Part shown: positions 8,457 to 17,021 of the stretch, in pieces
How the letters are laid out: each line of letters starts with the position of its first letter
Numbering within the stretch: position 1 is the stretch's first letter
Assembly: GCA_022749845.1 (NCBI GenBank)
Contig: JAKIWX010000010.1
Location: 1-36,495, forward strand
Reading direction: 5' to 3'
DNA from: Thermoplasmata archaeon
GTDB taxonomy: Archaea > Thermoplasmatota > Thermoplasmata > Lutacidiplasmatales > UBA184
Length of the DNA stretch: 36,495 nt
Notes under the pieces: model-generated
What the model saw: the letters and a program-made list of their open reading frames with translations, nothing else
Told to the model about the DNA's origin: nothing
Databases searched by the model: none
Made by a program: the position numbers and the translations under genes

Positions 8457-8843
8457 TCAAGCGCCGGTCACGACCCACTGCGCGAGACCCCAGACGAGCC
8501 CGGTGACCGCCGCCGTGAAGACGAGGGTTCCGATGAGCGCGTCCCGGGCTCGCTCGCGTGCCTGCACCTTCTTGCTCAGGTCGTGCGAGAACCAGCTCAC
8601 GGCGACGCGCGCCCAGACGAGCGCGAGGAGCCCGCCGCCGGCCGCGGCCACGAGCGTGACGAGCCTACCGATCGCCGCAGTGAAGTTCCCTTCCGGCGAA
8701 GCGGCACCTCGGTGGTCCCGGGGGTCTCGGCCCGCCGAGGCGGGGGCGATCGGCCCGACCGAGAATGGTGGGAGCACGAGGAGCAGGGTGACCATCAGGA
8801 ACAGGACACAGGAGAACAGCCCCGTCCCCCCACGGGGATTCAT
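8457..8843 (-). CDS. Two-helix VirB2/TrbC-like (pilin-like) membrane protein
   Basis: MNPRGGTGLFSCVLFLMVTLLLVLPPFSVGPIAPASAG (signal-like), then helix AIGRLVTLVAAAGGGLLALVWARVAVSWF, basic loop SHDLSKKVQARERARD, helix ALIGTLVFTAAVTGLVWGLAQWVV. ATG overlaps the upstream stop (ATGA at 8840-8843). Confidence 0.5.
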   Translation of the reverse strand: MNPRGGTGLFSCVLFLMVTLLLVLPPFSVGPIAPASAGRDPRDHRGAASPEGNFTAAIGRLVTLVAAAGGGLLALVWARVAVSWFSHDLSKKVQARERARDALIGTLVFTAAVTGLVWGLAQWVVTGA

Positions 8844-11119
8844 GCTCGCTCCTCGTGCCCACGCGCGGCGCGCGGGGACGGACGCTCCTGATTCGAAGCT
8901 CCGGTCCAGCGGTAGAGCGCGGGCTCGTCGCCCTCCTCGATGCCTTCCGCCCGGCCGAGCGCGACCCATCGTCGGAGCGCCCTCCGGGTCGACTCGGGCT
9001 CGATCCCCTCCTCCTCGGCGAGCAGGAGCAGCGACTCCTCGTCGAGACCGTCGCTTTCCCGGAGCAACCGCCGGACCGTCGGGAGCGCCCCCGTCGATTC
9101 CGGGCGAGAGGGGGAAGGTCGCCGTGGGAGACGTCCTCGGAACAACCAGGCTAGCCCGAGCAGCAGCGCGATGGGGAGCGAGACCCAGGGAACCCAACCG
9201 GCCGCCCCTCCCACCGATCCCGCACTCCCGATGGAACCGTTCGGGCCACCCCCTCTCGGGGACGCCGAAGGACCGGCCACTCCGGGCGCCACCGCCACGG
9301 TGAGGTTCGCGTCGCCTCGGAACCCGAGCGAATCGGAGACCGCGAGTCGGACCGCGAGGTACCCCGCGACGCGTGGTAGGGCGCTCCAGTCCGCGGGTCC
9401 CGGCGCCGAGAGGTTACCCTGCGCCGTCTCTCCGTCGGAGAGGCTCAACGCGTACCGGTACGGCGGAGCACCGCCGCCCACCGTGAAGCTGAGCGAGAGG
9501 GGCTCGCCCGCCGAGGGAGCGACGGAAGCGAGCAGGAGCGAGCTTGCGACCGGCTCGAGCACCCGGAGCGTCAGGTTCGAGCTCACCGCGGCGCCCGAGG
9601 CGTCCACGAGCGTCACGACGAACAGCCCCACGCCCGGAGCCGCGAGCTTCCCCTCCCAGCTGAAGAGACCGGCGGAGGAGACGCTCCCGAAGCGGGGGGA
9701 GCTGGCGCTCAGGGCGGCGGTGGTCGCGATCGACCAGTTGAGCGGAGGCGTACCTCCCCCGCTCAGCCCCACCACCTCGACCGACCCGCCTACCTCCGAC
9801 AGGCTGGGAGTCAGGTTCGCGAGGAGGAACGGGCTAGAGTGCACGGGCGCGAGCGGGACCGAGAGCGAGCTCGATACGCCGAGGGCGTCGGTGACCGAGA
9901 GCGAGGCCCACAGCGGAGCCGCAAGCAACGGGACGAGGGCTTCGGTCCAGTTGCCCGCGGTGGGTGCCGTGAAACCGAAGGAGGAGCCGGAAGGCACGGA
10001 GCTCCCGGTGACGGTGAACGGCCCTACGCCGCCCGCCACCGACAGGACAAACGGCATCGGGCGGCCGACGTCCCCACCCGAGGCCAGCACGAGCGTGTGG
10101 AGCGAGACCGTCGGGGCGACGGGGAAGGTGCGCTCGACTCGGACCGCGTCGCCGAGCCGGTCCGTCACGAGAAGCCCGACGAGGAGAGTTCGCGCGACCG
10201 TCGGCGGGACCGACCACGCCGCGCCGGTGCCGGCGTCCCCCGAGCTGTCGTTCCAGAGAAAGCTGTACGGAGGGAATCCGCCTTCGACCAACGCCGCGAG
10301 AGGGAATCCCACGCCGACCTCAGGTCCCAGCGCGCCGGGGACTACTTGCGCCGCAAGCGAGCTTGCGACGAGCACCGAGGAGCTCGCGCTCCCTACGACG
10401 CGCTCGCCGAGCGGATCGGTCACGCTCACGGTGGGGAGGTAGGTTCCGAGCGCGAACTGGTGGGTGACGGAGAAGGGACCCGTGGTGGAAAGGGTGAACG
10501 AGGAGCTGTTCCCGTCCCCGAACTCGACCGACACCGAGTAGGGCGGCTCTCCCCCCGAGAGAGCACCGCGGCAGATTACGGGGGTACCGGGTTGCACGGG
10601 GCCGATCCCGGCCGACCAGCCCGAGAGGAGGAGCGAGGGCACGGTGAAGACCCTCGCGTACGCCTCGGTCCCGAAGGAGACGTTGTTCGTCGAGCAGAGG
10701 ATTGCCCCCTCGACGGTCGCGCTCAGCACGACCGAACCCGAGACCCCGGGGAAGGCGGTGAACTGCACGGTGGTTCCCGTGGGGCTGACGAGAGCGCCGA
10801 GGGGGAGCGCCCCGGCGGCGAGCTCCCAGACCACCACCGGTGTGACCACGGCGCACCCAGGAGATGCCGAGGTCACGGACAACACGAAACTCGCATTCTC
10901 CCCGTCCGCGACCGTGGCGGCCGCGGGCACGATCTGCACGGCGGCGAACCCCTCGAAGGAGGCTGCCGGAGGGGACGCGAACAACGGCGCTGGGCGGGTC
11001 GATAGGTGCGCACCGCCTCCGCCCGAGAGGACGGAGGCGAGGAAAATCACTCCGGCCACGACGCCGATCCCGAGCTCTGCCGCCTTCCCACTGTTGCGCC
11101 TCGGCGCCACTGCCACCAC
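8840..11119 (-). CDS. Secreted multi-Ig/PKD-like surface protein with C-terminal TM anchor and cytoplasmic winged-helix-like tail
   Basis: N-terminal signal helix; repeated SGGEPPYSVSVEFGDGNSS..., EGGFPPYSFLWNDSSGDAG, GGGAPPYRYALSLSDG motifs; TM WVPWVSLPIALLLGLAWLFRGRLPRR; tail DEESLLLLAEEEGIEPESTRRALRRWVALGRAEGIEEGDEPALYRW. Confidence 0.8.
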   Translation of the reverse strand: MVAVAPRRNSGKAAELGIGVVAGVIFLASVLSGGGGAHLSTRPAPLFASPPAASFEGFAAVQIVPAAATVADGENASFVLSVTSASPGCAVVTPVVVWELAAGALPLGALVSPTGTTVQFTAFPGVSGSVVLSATVEGAILCSTNNVSFGTEAYARVFTVPSLLLSGWSAGIGPVQPGTPVICRGALSGGEPPYSVSVEFGDGNSSSFTLSTTGPFSVTHQFALGTYLPTVSVTDPLGERVVGSASSSVLVASSLAAQVVPGALGPEVGVGFPLAALVEGGFPPYSFLWNDSSGDAGTGAAWSVPPTVARTLLVGLLVTDRLGDAVRVERTFPVAPTVSLHTLVLASGGDVGRPMPFVLSVAGGVGPFTVTGSSVPSGSSFGFTAPTAGNWTEALVPLLAAPLWASLSVTDALGVSSSLSVPLAPVHSSPFLLANLTPSLSEVGGSVEVVGLSGGGTPPLNWSIATTAALSASSPRFGSVSSAGLFSWEGKLAAPGVGLFVVTLVDASGAAVSSNLTLRVLEPVASSLLLASVAPSAGEPLSLSFTVGGGAPPYRYALSLSDGETAQGNLSAPGPADWSALPRVAGYLAVRLAVSDSLGFRGDANLTVAVAPGVAGPSASPRGGGPNGSIGSAGSVGGAAGWVPWVSLPIALLLGLAWLFRGRLPRRPSPSRPESTGALPTVRRLLRESDGLDEESLLLLAEEEGIEPESTRRALRRWVALGRAEGIEEGDEPALYRWTGASNQERPSPRAARGHEERA

Positions 11120-11184
11120 CGATACGGGGAGCGGCCGGACCGGTACTTGCCCCCGCTCGCGGGGACGAACGCTGAACGCTGGCG

Positions 11185-11841
11185 CTACCCTTCGATGCCG
11201 ATCGCCGCGTGGTCGCGGGAATAGGGGGCGAGGTCGACCGCGGGCCGGGGAGCGAGGCCTGCGCGCTCGAGCTCCGCCCTCGCTTCCTGGATGACGGTCC
11301 GGGGGGAGCGGCGCTGGGTGACACTACGGACCTTGAGCATCAGCAGGCCGCGAGCTCCGGATGCGAGCGTGGCCGCGGCGTTCTCCGCGAAGATCCGGGT
11401 CTGGTCTCGCTGGGCGAGGTCTTGGTAGAGGAAGTCGATCGGCGCGACGTCGGCGCGATACCTCTCGGGTAGCTGCGCGTCCGCGAGGAGCGGCAGGAGG
11501 TTCTCGCGTTCGCGGGAGAGGGCGAGAAGATGCGAGAAGGCGCTCGCGCTCTTCTCGACGACGTACAGCTCGGCACGCGGCAGGAGGTCCGAAAGGTGGC
11601 TCGCGGTCGTCCCGTGGGCCGCCCCGAGGTAGAGGAGCCGCTGCACGCGGGAAAGGTCGAGGGACGCCCCCGGGGTCCGTAGGTAGGCGGCGAGCTTGCT
11701 GCGCCAGGGGTCCCAGCGGCGGTACTCGGCCCCCTCCTCGGCCCGCAGCTCCTCGCCGTACACCGAGCGTCCAGGAACTAGGTTCGGTGTGTAGAGCTCC
11801 GCGCCGGCGCGGACCACGCCGGGAAACCTCGTCGACTCCAA
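11185..11841 (-). CDS. flpA: Fibrillarin-like rRNA/tRNA 2'-O-methyltransferase
   Basis: LYTPNLVPGRSVYGEE...YRRWDPWRSKLAAYL...VQRLLYLGAAHGTTASHLSDLLPRAELYVVEKSASAF matches the archaeal fibrillarin layout. Confidence 0.9.
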   Translation of the reverse strand: MESTRFPGVVRAGAELYTPNLVPGRSVYGEELRAEEGAEYRRWDPWRSKLAAYLRTPGASLDLSRVQRLLYLGAAHGTTASHLSDLLPRAELYVVEKSASAFSHLLALSRERENLLPLLADAQLPERYRADVAPIDFLYQDLAQRDQTRIFAENAAATLASGARGLLMLKVRSVTQRRSPRTVIQEARAELERAGLAPRPAVDLAPYSRDHAAIGIEG

Positions 11842-11847
11842 CGTAGC

Positions 11848-12312
11848 TCACTCCACGAGGAGGAGCATCTCCACCTCTACCGGGAAGTCGAGCGGGAGGG
11901 ACGTGACGCCGAGGGAGACGCGCGCCGGCCGGCCCTCCTCCCCTAGGAGCGCGAGGAGGAGCTCGGTCGCTCCGTTGCCCACCTCGTGTTGGCGGGTGAA
12001 CCCGGGGGAGGAGGCGACGTACACCGCGACGCGCAGCGCCCGGCGGATCTTGTCGACCGAGCCAACCAGGGCGCCCACCGCGGAAAGTCCCTGGAGCGTG
12101 GCGAGGCGCGCCGCCTCTTGCGCCTGCGCGAGACTCACGTCCGCCTCGACGCGACCACGGTACAGGGGCTTACCGTCTCGCATGGCCCCCTGGCCCGACA
12201 CGAACACCTGGTCGCCGACCCGCACGGCGGGGGCGTACGATCCTTGGGGAACGGGCGGGGAAGGTAGGGCGAGTCCCAGCTTGCGAAGGCCCTCGGTCGC
12301 TCGCCCTTCCAT
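11848..12312 (-). CDS. RidA/YjgF/YER057c family protein
   Basis: GSYAPAVRVGDQVFVSGQGAM...GRVEADVSLAQAQEAARLATLQGLSAV...DKIRRALRVAVYVAS...ARVSLGVTSLPLDFPVEVEMLLLVE. Confidence 0.9.
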   Translation of the reverse strand: MEGRATEGLRKLGLALPSPPVPQGSYAPAVRVGDQVFVSGQGAMRDGKPLYRGRVEADVSLAQAQEAARLATLQGLSAVGALVGSVDKIRRALRVAVYVASSPGFTRQHEVGNGATELLLALLGEEGRPARVSLGVTSLPLDFPVEVEMLLLVE

Positions 12313-12405
12313 GCTCTCCGGGGAGGGACCGCGCCTGATACGAATGTCGGTTCGGGCGGGAACGGCCCGCTCAGTTCTTTACCCCGGGGCCGCTAGCTTG
12401 CCCCG

Positions 12406-12888
12406 ATGGTCACGCTTTTCCGACGATTCCGCCGGGACCGGCCGCGCGAAGAGGAGAGCGAGACCCCACCCGACGCCGAGGAGGGGACGGTTCCCGACGG
12501 CGAAACCCCGATGGAGGAGCTGGCGGAGCCCGCCGAAGAAGGCCCGAGCGGTCCGCCGGTCCTCGAGGGTGAGCCCGTCGCCGACCCTGGGGAGCCCGCG
12601 CCGCCCGAGGAGGAGGGCGCCGAGCAGGTCCTACCTCTCAGCGAGCCCTCCGAGACTCCGGCTTCCCCGGAGTTCGAACCGCCGGAGTCCGCGCCGCTCC
12701 CCGTCCCCGCCGCTTCTCCGGCGGGGCCGAGTTCCCCGAATCCCCCGCCGCTACCCGCCGAGGATCTCTCGGTCGTAGCTACGAGCGAGCGTCGAGGACT
12801 CGCCGACGCGCCCTCCGCTTGCTTCCTCTGCGGTAGCCGGCTCGAGCAGGGTCGGTGCCCGAAATGTCGTATGACCTGGGTCGAGTGA
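12406..12888 (+). CDS. Acidic Pro/Glu-rich disordered protein with C-terminal CxxC...CxxC zinc-ribbon-like module
   Basis: Long EEP-rich region, then ACFLCGSRLEQGRCPKCRMTWVE at the C-terminus. TTTA element about 25 nt upstream of ATG. Confidence 0.75.
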   Translation: MVTLFRRFRRDRPREEESETPPDAEEGTVPDGETPMEELAEPAEEGPSGPPVLEGEPVADPGEPAPPEEEGAEQVLPLSEPSETPASPEFEPPESAPLPVPAASPAGPSSPNPPPLPAEDLSVVATSERRGLADAPSACFLCGSRLEQGRCPKCRMTWVE

Positions 12889-12920
12889 TCGGTCGACTCC
12901 CTCCCCTCGCCGGGACGGAC

Positions 12921-12934
12921 CTTTAAGCGCCGGG
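12921..12934 (+). promoter_or_regulatory. TATA/BRE-like core promoter (CTTTAAGCGCCGGG)
   Basis: TTTAA in a GC-rich intergenic gap, about 29 nt upstream of ATG at 12950; spacing fits a leaderless archaeal transcript. Confidence 0.5.
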
Positions 12935-12949
12935 CCGCTCGGGGCCTCT

Positions 12950-14602
12950 ATGCCAGCACCCTCCTCGGACGCGATGGCGGAGCTCGCCGCGATCGAGGAA
13001 CGGGCGGTCGCCCACACCTTTGAGTTGAGTCCGGGGTACGCCGTCGCCGCCGGCCGGCACGACTACGACGGACGCCTCCCCTCGCTGTCCCACGCAGCGA
13101 CCGCGGTCTGGGTGACGGAGGCCGACCGACTGCTGGGTGGGCTTCGTGCGCTCGAAGGGCGCCCGCTACCGCCGGAACGCGCGATCGATAGGCTCCTCCT
13201 CGAGCTCCTGCTCGAGGGATCCCGGTTCGACCTCGTGGACGCAAAGTTGTACGACTGCAATCCGATGCTCTACCTCTGGTCGATCTCGCTCACGGCCTAC
13301 ACCGTCCGGCCCTACGCTCCGATGCAAGCGCGGGGCGAGGCCATGCTCCGCCTCGTGGAAGCCGTTCCCCGGTTCCTGGAAGAGGCGATCCAGCGGCTCG
13401 ACCCGGTCCTTCCCGCGCCCTTCCTTCTCCTCTCCACCTCGATGGGGACCGGGCTACCGGGCCACTACGCCGAGTGCGAAGGCGCGATTCGACGGGAACT
13501 CCCGGCGCTCGCCGACCGGTTCCGAGACGCGCGGATCCGGGCGGAGGAGTCGCTCCAACGCTTCCTGGACAAGATCGAGACGGAGTACCGACCGAAGCAG
13601 ACCCCCGAGTTCGCGCTCGGCCACGAACGGTTCCAGCAACTGCTCTGGGTGCGGGAGGGACTGCGCATGAGCATCGCCGAGCTCAAGGCTGCCGGACTCG
13701 AGGACCTGCACAGGAACCAGCGACGGCTCGCCGCGTTGGCCGCGGCCGGCAAGCCCTCGGGGACGACGGCCGAGCTCCTCGCCTCCGCGAGCGAGGACCA
13801 CGCCAGCGCCGAACGCCTCCTCCCGGAAGTTCGCGAGTTTCTGGAGGAGACGCGTCGGTGGCTTGCCGAGCGGGATATCGTCTCGCTCCCCGAGCCGGCG
13901 GCGTGCCGGGTCGAGGAGACGCCCGTGTACGGCCGCTCGCTCAGCACCGCGAGCATGGACTCGCCGGGGCCGTTCGAAGAGGGCGGGACGGAGGGAGTCT
14001 ACTACGTCACGCCCGTCGACCCGAGCTGGAGCGCCGAGCGCCAGGAGGAGTGGCTCCGGGCGATGTGCCGGCCGATACTCCGCAACATCACCGTGCACGA
14101 GGTGTACCCTGGCCACTACCTACAGTTCCTCCACCTGCGCCGCTCTCCCTCCTCGCTGGCGCGCAAGACGTACCTCTCCCCCTCCTTCGTCGAGGGGTGG
14201 GCGCACTACTGCGAGCAGCTCGCGGTGGAGCAGGGGATCGGCGGGGGCAAGCCGATCGCGGAGGCGGTGCAGCTCCAGGACGCGCTGCTGCGAAACTGCC
14301 GACTGCTCGTCTCGATCGGACTCCACACCGAGGGGATGTCGCTCGACGAGGGAACCGCGTTCTTCCGCCGCGAAGGCCACATGGAAGCGCTGCCCGCCGA
14401 GCGCGAAGCGATCCGCGGGAGCTTCAACCCCGAGTACTTCTGCTACACCCTCGGTAAGCTCATGATCCTGCGTGCCCGCGCGAAGCACGCGGGTACCGAC
14501 CGGAGCTCCCTCAAGCGGTTCCACGATCGGATCCTCTCCTTCGGATGCCCACCGGTGGGGCTTCTCGACGCCCTGCTCGCGGCCCCTCCCGCCGCAGGCT
14601 AG
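12950..14602 (+). CDS. DUF885 family metallopeptidase-like protein
   Basis: NITVHEVYPGHYLQFLHLRR (HExYPGH motif) and SPSFVEGWAHYCEQLAVEQG, the paired motifs characteristic of DUF885. Confidence 0.9.
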   Translation: MPAPSSDAMAELAAIEERAVAHTFELSPGYAVAAGRHDYDGRLPSLSHAATAVWVTEADRLLGGLRALEGRPLPPERAIDRLLLELLLEGSRFDLVDAKLYDCNPMLYLWSISLTAYTVRPYAPMQARGEAMLRLVEAVPRFLEEAIQRLDPVLPAPFLLLSTSMGTGLPGHYAECEGAIRRELPALADRFRDARIRAEESLQRFLDKIETEYRPKQTPEFALGHERFQQLLWVREGLRMSIAELKAAGLEDLHRNQRRLAALAAAGKPSGTTAELLASASEDHASAERLLPEVREFLEETRRWLAERDIVSLPEPAACRVEETPVYGRSLSTASMDSPGPFEEGGTEGVYYVTPVDPSWSAERQEEWLRAMCRPILRNITVHEVYPGHYLQFLHLRRSPSSLARKTYLSPSFVEGWAHYCEQLAVEQGIGGGKPIAEAVQLQDALLRNCRLLVSIGLHTEGMSLDEGTAFFRREGHMEALPAEREAIRGSFNPEYFCYTLGKLMILRARAKHAGTDRSSLKRFHDRILSFGCPPVGLLDALLAAPPAAG

Positions 14603-14664
14603 CTGCCGGGCCGTTCCACAACGACTTTGAGGCCGGCGACCGCCTTTGCCCTCGACGAGACCCT

Positions 14665-15954
14665 ATGGCAACTCCCCCCGAGACTTCTTCGATGCCTTCG
14701 AGCCCGACCCCTTCTCCCGGGGCTGGAGCAGCACCCCCGCCCCGTCGAGGTGCGCTCCTTGCCGTCGTCGCTGTCGTGGTCGTCGCAGGGGTGGTCCTTG
14801 CCGGTGTGCTCTTCGCCGGCGTGGGACCGTTCGCCCACCACCCGGGAGCCGCATCGCCCGTGAGCTTCACCTCGGCACGGCAGACCGCGAACTCGACGGC
14901 CTCCTCCCGTGCGGGTGGGTACAACACCCTGCTGCTCTCGGTGGGAATCAACTCCCGATCGACGCTGACGCTCCCGGTCTTCGATCTGTTCGGCCCCACC
15001 GGCTGCATCATCAACGACCTGGCGGGAAACACAACGACGGTCCCGGGCACGGCCGCCGGAGCGGGTACCGGATCCGCGGCGTTCTGGGCGTTTCTCTACC
15101 GAAACAGCACGGGTGCCGGCCTCCTCGTGACCGTCACGAACGGAGTCGCCGCGGCCGTAGGGAGCCTTCCCGCGGGGCAGAACTGCGCGTTCCTCGGGAA
15201 CCACTTCGGCTCGATCCCGGCGCGGGTCGTCGATTCCGTGGTCGCCGCGAACGCGGCGGACCACGAGGGCGGGACCGCGTTCGTGAACGCTCACCCCAAC
15301 GCGACCGGCGTCTACGTCCTGCTCGGGGGGTCCACGTCGATCGGCACGGGTGGGGCGACGGAGTGGCTCGTCGAGTACACGCTCTGCTCCCCGGCCTCGA
15401 CGAGCGCGGCGGTCGAGCCCCAGTTCTCTGCGGTGCTGAACGGGCTCTCGGGGGAAGTGCTCACGGCCGCTTCGGCCAACGCCACCTGCTCCGGCACGGG
15501 AGGCATGTCGCCGTCGCTAGCTAGCGATCTCGCTTTGGGCAATCCCAGCCGTGTCGCGAACGGCGTCGGTCAGCCCGGGTGCGCCGGAGCGGGGACGAGC
15601 GACTGGTGCTACCTCATCTCCATCGAGGCGGCGGGTGGAGGCCTGCGCGCCGAGGAACTCGCGTTCCAGGTCGAGACGAGCACGGGCGCCCCTGTCGTGT
15701 TCGCAGGCGCCGGCGCGTTGCCGACGGTCGTGATAGAGTCGATCACCGGCTCGCTCGTAGCCGAGTACTCCCTCGCGAGCTCGAGCTGGGTCCTCGGAGG
15801 CTCGCTGCTCCTGAGCACGACGCAGACGATGGTCCTCGACCTCGGCTGCACGGTCTCCGGGACGCACGCCTGCAATCCGACCCCGACGGGCCTCGATCTC
15901 GTGGTCGTGGGGGTGGGCGCGATCTCCGGCTCGGTGACGGTCACGCTCCCCTGA
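14665..15954 (+). CDS. N-terminally anchored, Ser/Thr/Gly-rich secreted protein of unknown function
   Basis: MATPPETSSMPSSPTPSPGAGAAPPPRRGALLAVVAVVVVAGVVLAGVLF (TM anchor), then a long extracellular region with NxS/T sites and Cys residues. Confidence 0.75.
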   Translation: MATPPETSSMPSSPTPSPGAGAAPPPRRGALLAVVAVVVVAGVVLAGVLFAGVGPFAHHPGAASPVSFTSARQTANSTASSRAGGYNTLLLSVGINSRSTLTLPVFDLFGPTGCIINDLAGNTTTVPGTAAGAGTGSAAFWAFLYRNSTGAGLLVTVTNGVAAAVGSLPAGQNCAFLGNHFGSIPARVVDSVVAANAADHEGGTAFVNAHPNATGVYVLLGGSTSIGTGGATEWLVEYTLCSPASTSAAVEPQFSAVLNGLSGEVLTAASANATCSGTGGMSPSLASDLALGNPSRVANGVGQPGCAGAGTSDWCYLISIEAAGGGLRAEELAFQVETSTGAPVVFAGAGALPTVVIESITGSLVAEYSLASSSWVLGGSLLLSTTQTMVLDLGCTVSGTHACNPTPTGLDLVVVGVGAISGSVTVTLP

Positions 15955-16103
15955 GCGGGGTGCCGCCGGGCCGACCGCTCCTCGTAGGTTCCGCGGGTCA
16001 CCTGACTAGGACACTCGAGCCCGTTCGAACGACGACGGGGCCGGCGCCGTGACGTTCGCTTCGGGGGTCAGGCTTTTCGGGCCGCGCGCTTCGGGAGCGC
16101 TCC

Positions 16104-17021
16104 ATGGCCGTCTTGGAGGCGACGGGGGTTTCGAAGGTCTACCACGGGAGGCGCGGCACGGTCCACGCGCTCGATGGGGTCGACCTGTCGATCCCGAAAG
16201 GGCAGCTGTTCGCCTTCCTGGGGCGCAACGGCGCCGGCAAGACCACCTTCATCAAGGTCGCCGCGACGCTCCTCCTCCCGACCTCCGGGGAGGTGCGTCT
16301 GTTCGGCGAGGATGTCGTGGCGCATCCCGAGGCGGTCCGCCCGTACATCGCGCTCGTCCCCCAGGAGGGCCGGCCGTTCTTCCACATGACGCCCCGGGAG
16401 CACATCTACGAGTACCTTCGGGTCCGCGGCGCTAGCGGAGAGAGCGCGAAAGCGCGCACCGAGGAGATCCTCGAGGCGATGGGCCTACGGCCGTTCGAGC
16501 AGGAGCCCGCCTACCGGCTCTCGGGCGGCGTCCAGCAGCGCACGCTCGTCGCCATGATCCTCGCCACCGAAGCGCCGTTTCTGTTCCTCGACGAGCCGAC
16601 GCTCGGGATGGACCCGTTCGGCCGTCGGCAGGTCTGGGAGGTGATTCGGCGGGCGACCCGCAAGGGTTCCACCGTGCTCCTCACGACCCACTACCTCGAC
16701 GAGGCCGAGCAGCTCGCGGAGGAGCTCGCCGTGATCGAGGGCGGGAAGATTCTCTACCGAGGCGCCCCCGAGGCGCTCAAGTCCACGGTGAAGCGGGAGG
16801 TCCGCCTGCAGTTCTCCGGAGGGTTCACGCGCTCGGAGCTCGGCGAGTACGGTGAGGTGATCGAGGACCGGAAACGGCTCGTGCTTCTCACGACCCGCTC
16901 CCGCGTGCGGGAGATCACCGAGCGCGCGCTCGAGCGGGGCAGCGAGATCACGGTCGGCCCCGTCACGCTCGAGGAGGCGTTCCTCGAGCTCGTCGGCCGG
17001 GGGATCGAGGAGGAGGAATGA
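16104..17021 (+). CDS. ABC transporter ATP-binding protein (ABC-2 type export family)
   Basis: FLGRNGAGKTTFIKV (Walker A), YRLSGGVQQRTLVAMILATEAPFLFLDEPTLGMDP (signature and Walker B). Confidence 0.95.
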   Translation: MAVLEATGVSKVYHGRRGTVHALDGVDLSIPKGQLFAFLGRNGAGKTTFIKVAATLLLPTSGEVRLFGEDVVAHPEAVRPYIALVPQEGRPFFHMTPREHIYEYLRVRGASGESAKARTEEILEAMGLRPFEQEPAYRLSGGVQQRTLVAMILATEAPFLFLDEPTLGMDPFGRRQVWEVIRRATRKGSTVLLTTHYLDEAEQLAEELAVIEGGKILYRGAPEALKSTVKREVRLQFSGGFTRSELGEYGEVIEDRKRLVLLTTRSRVREITERALERGSEITVGPVTLEEAFLELVGRGIEEEE

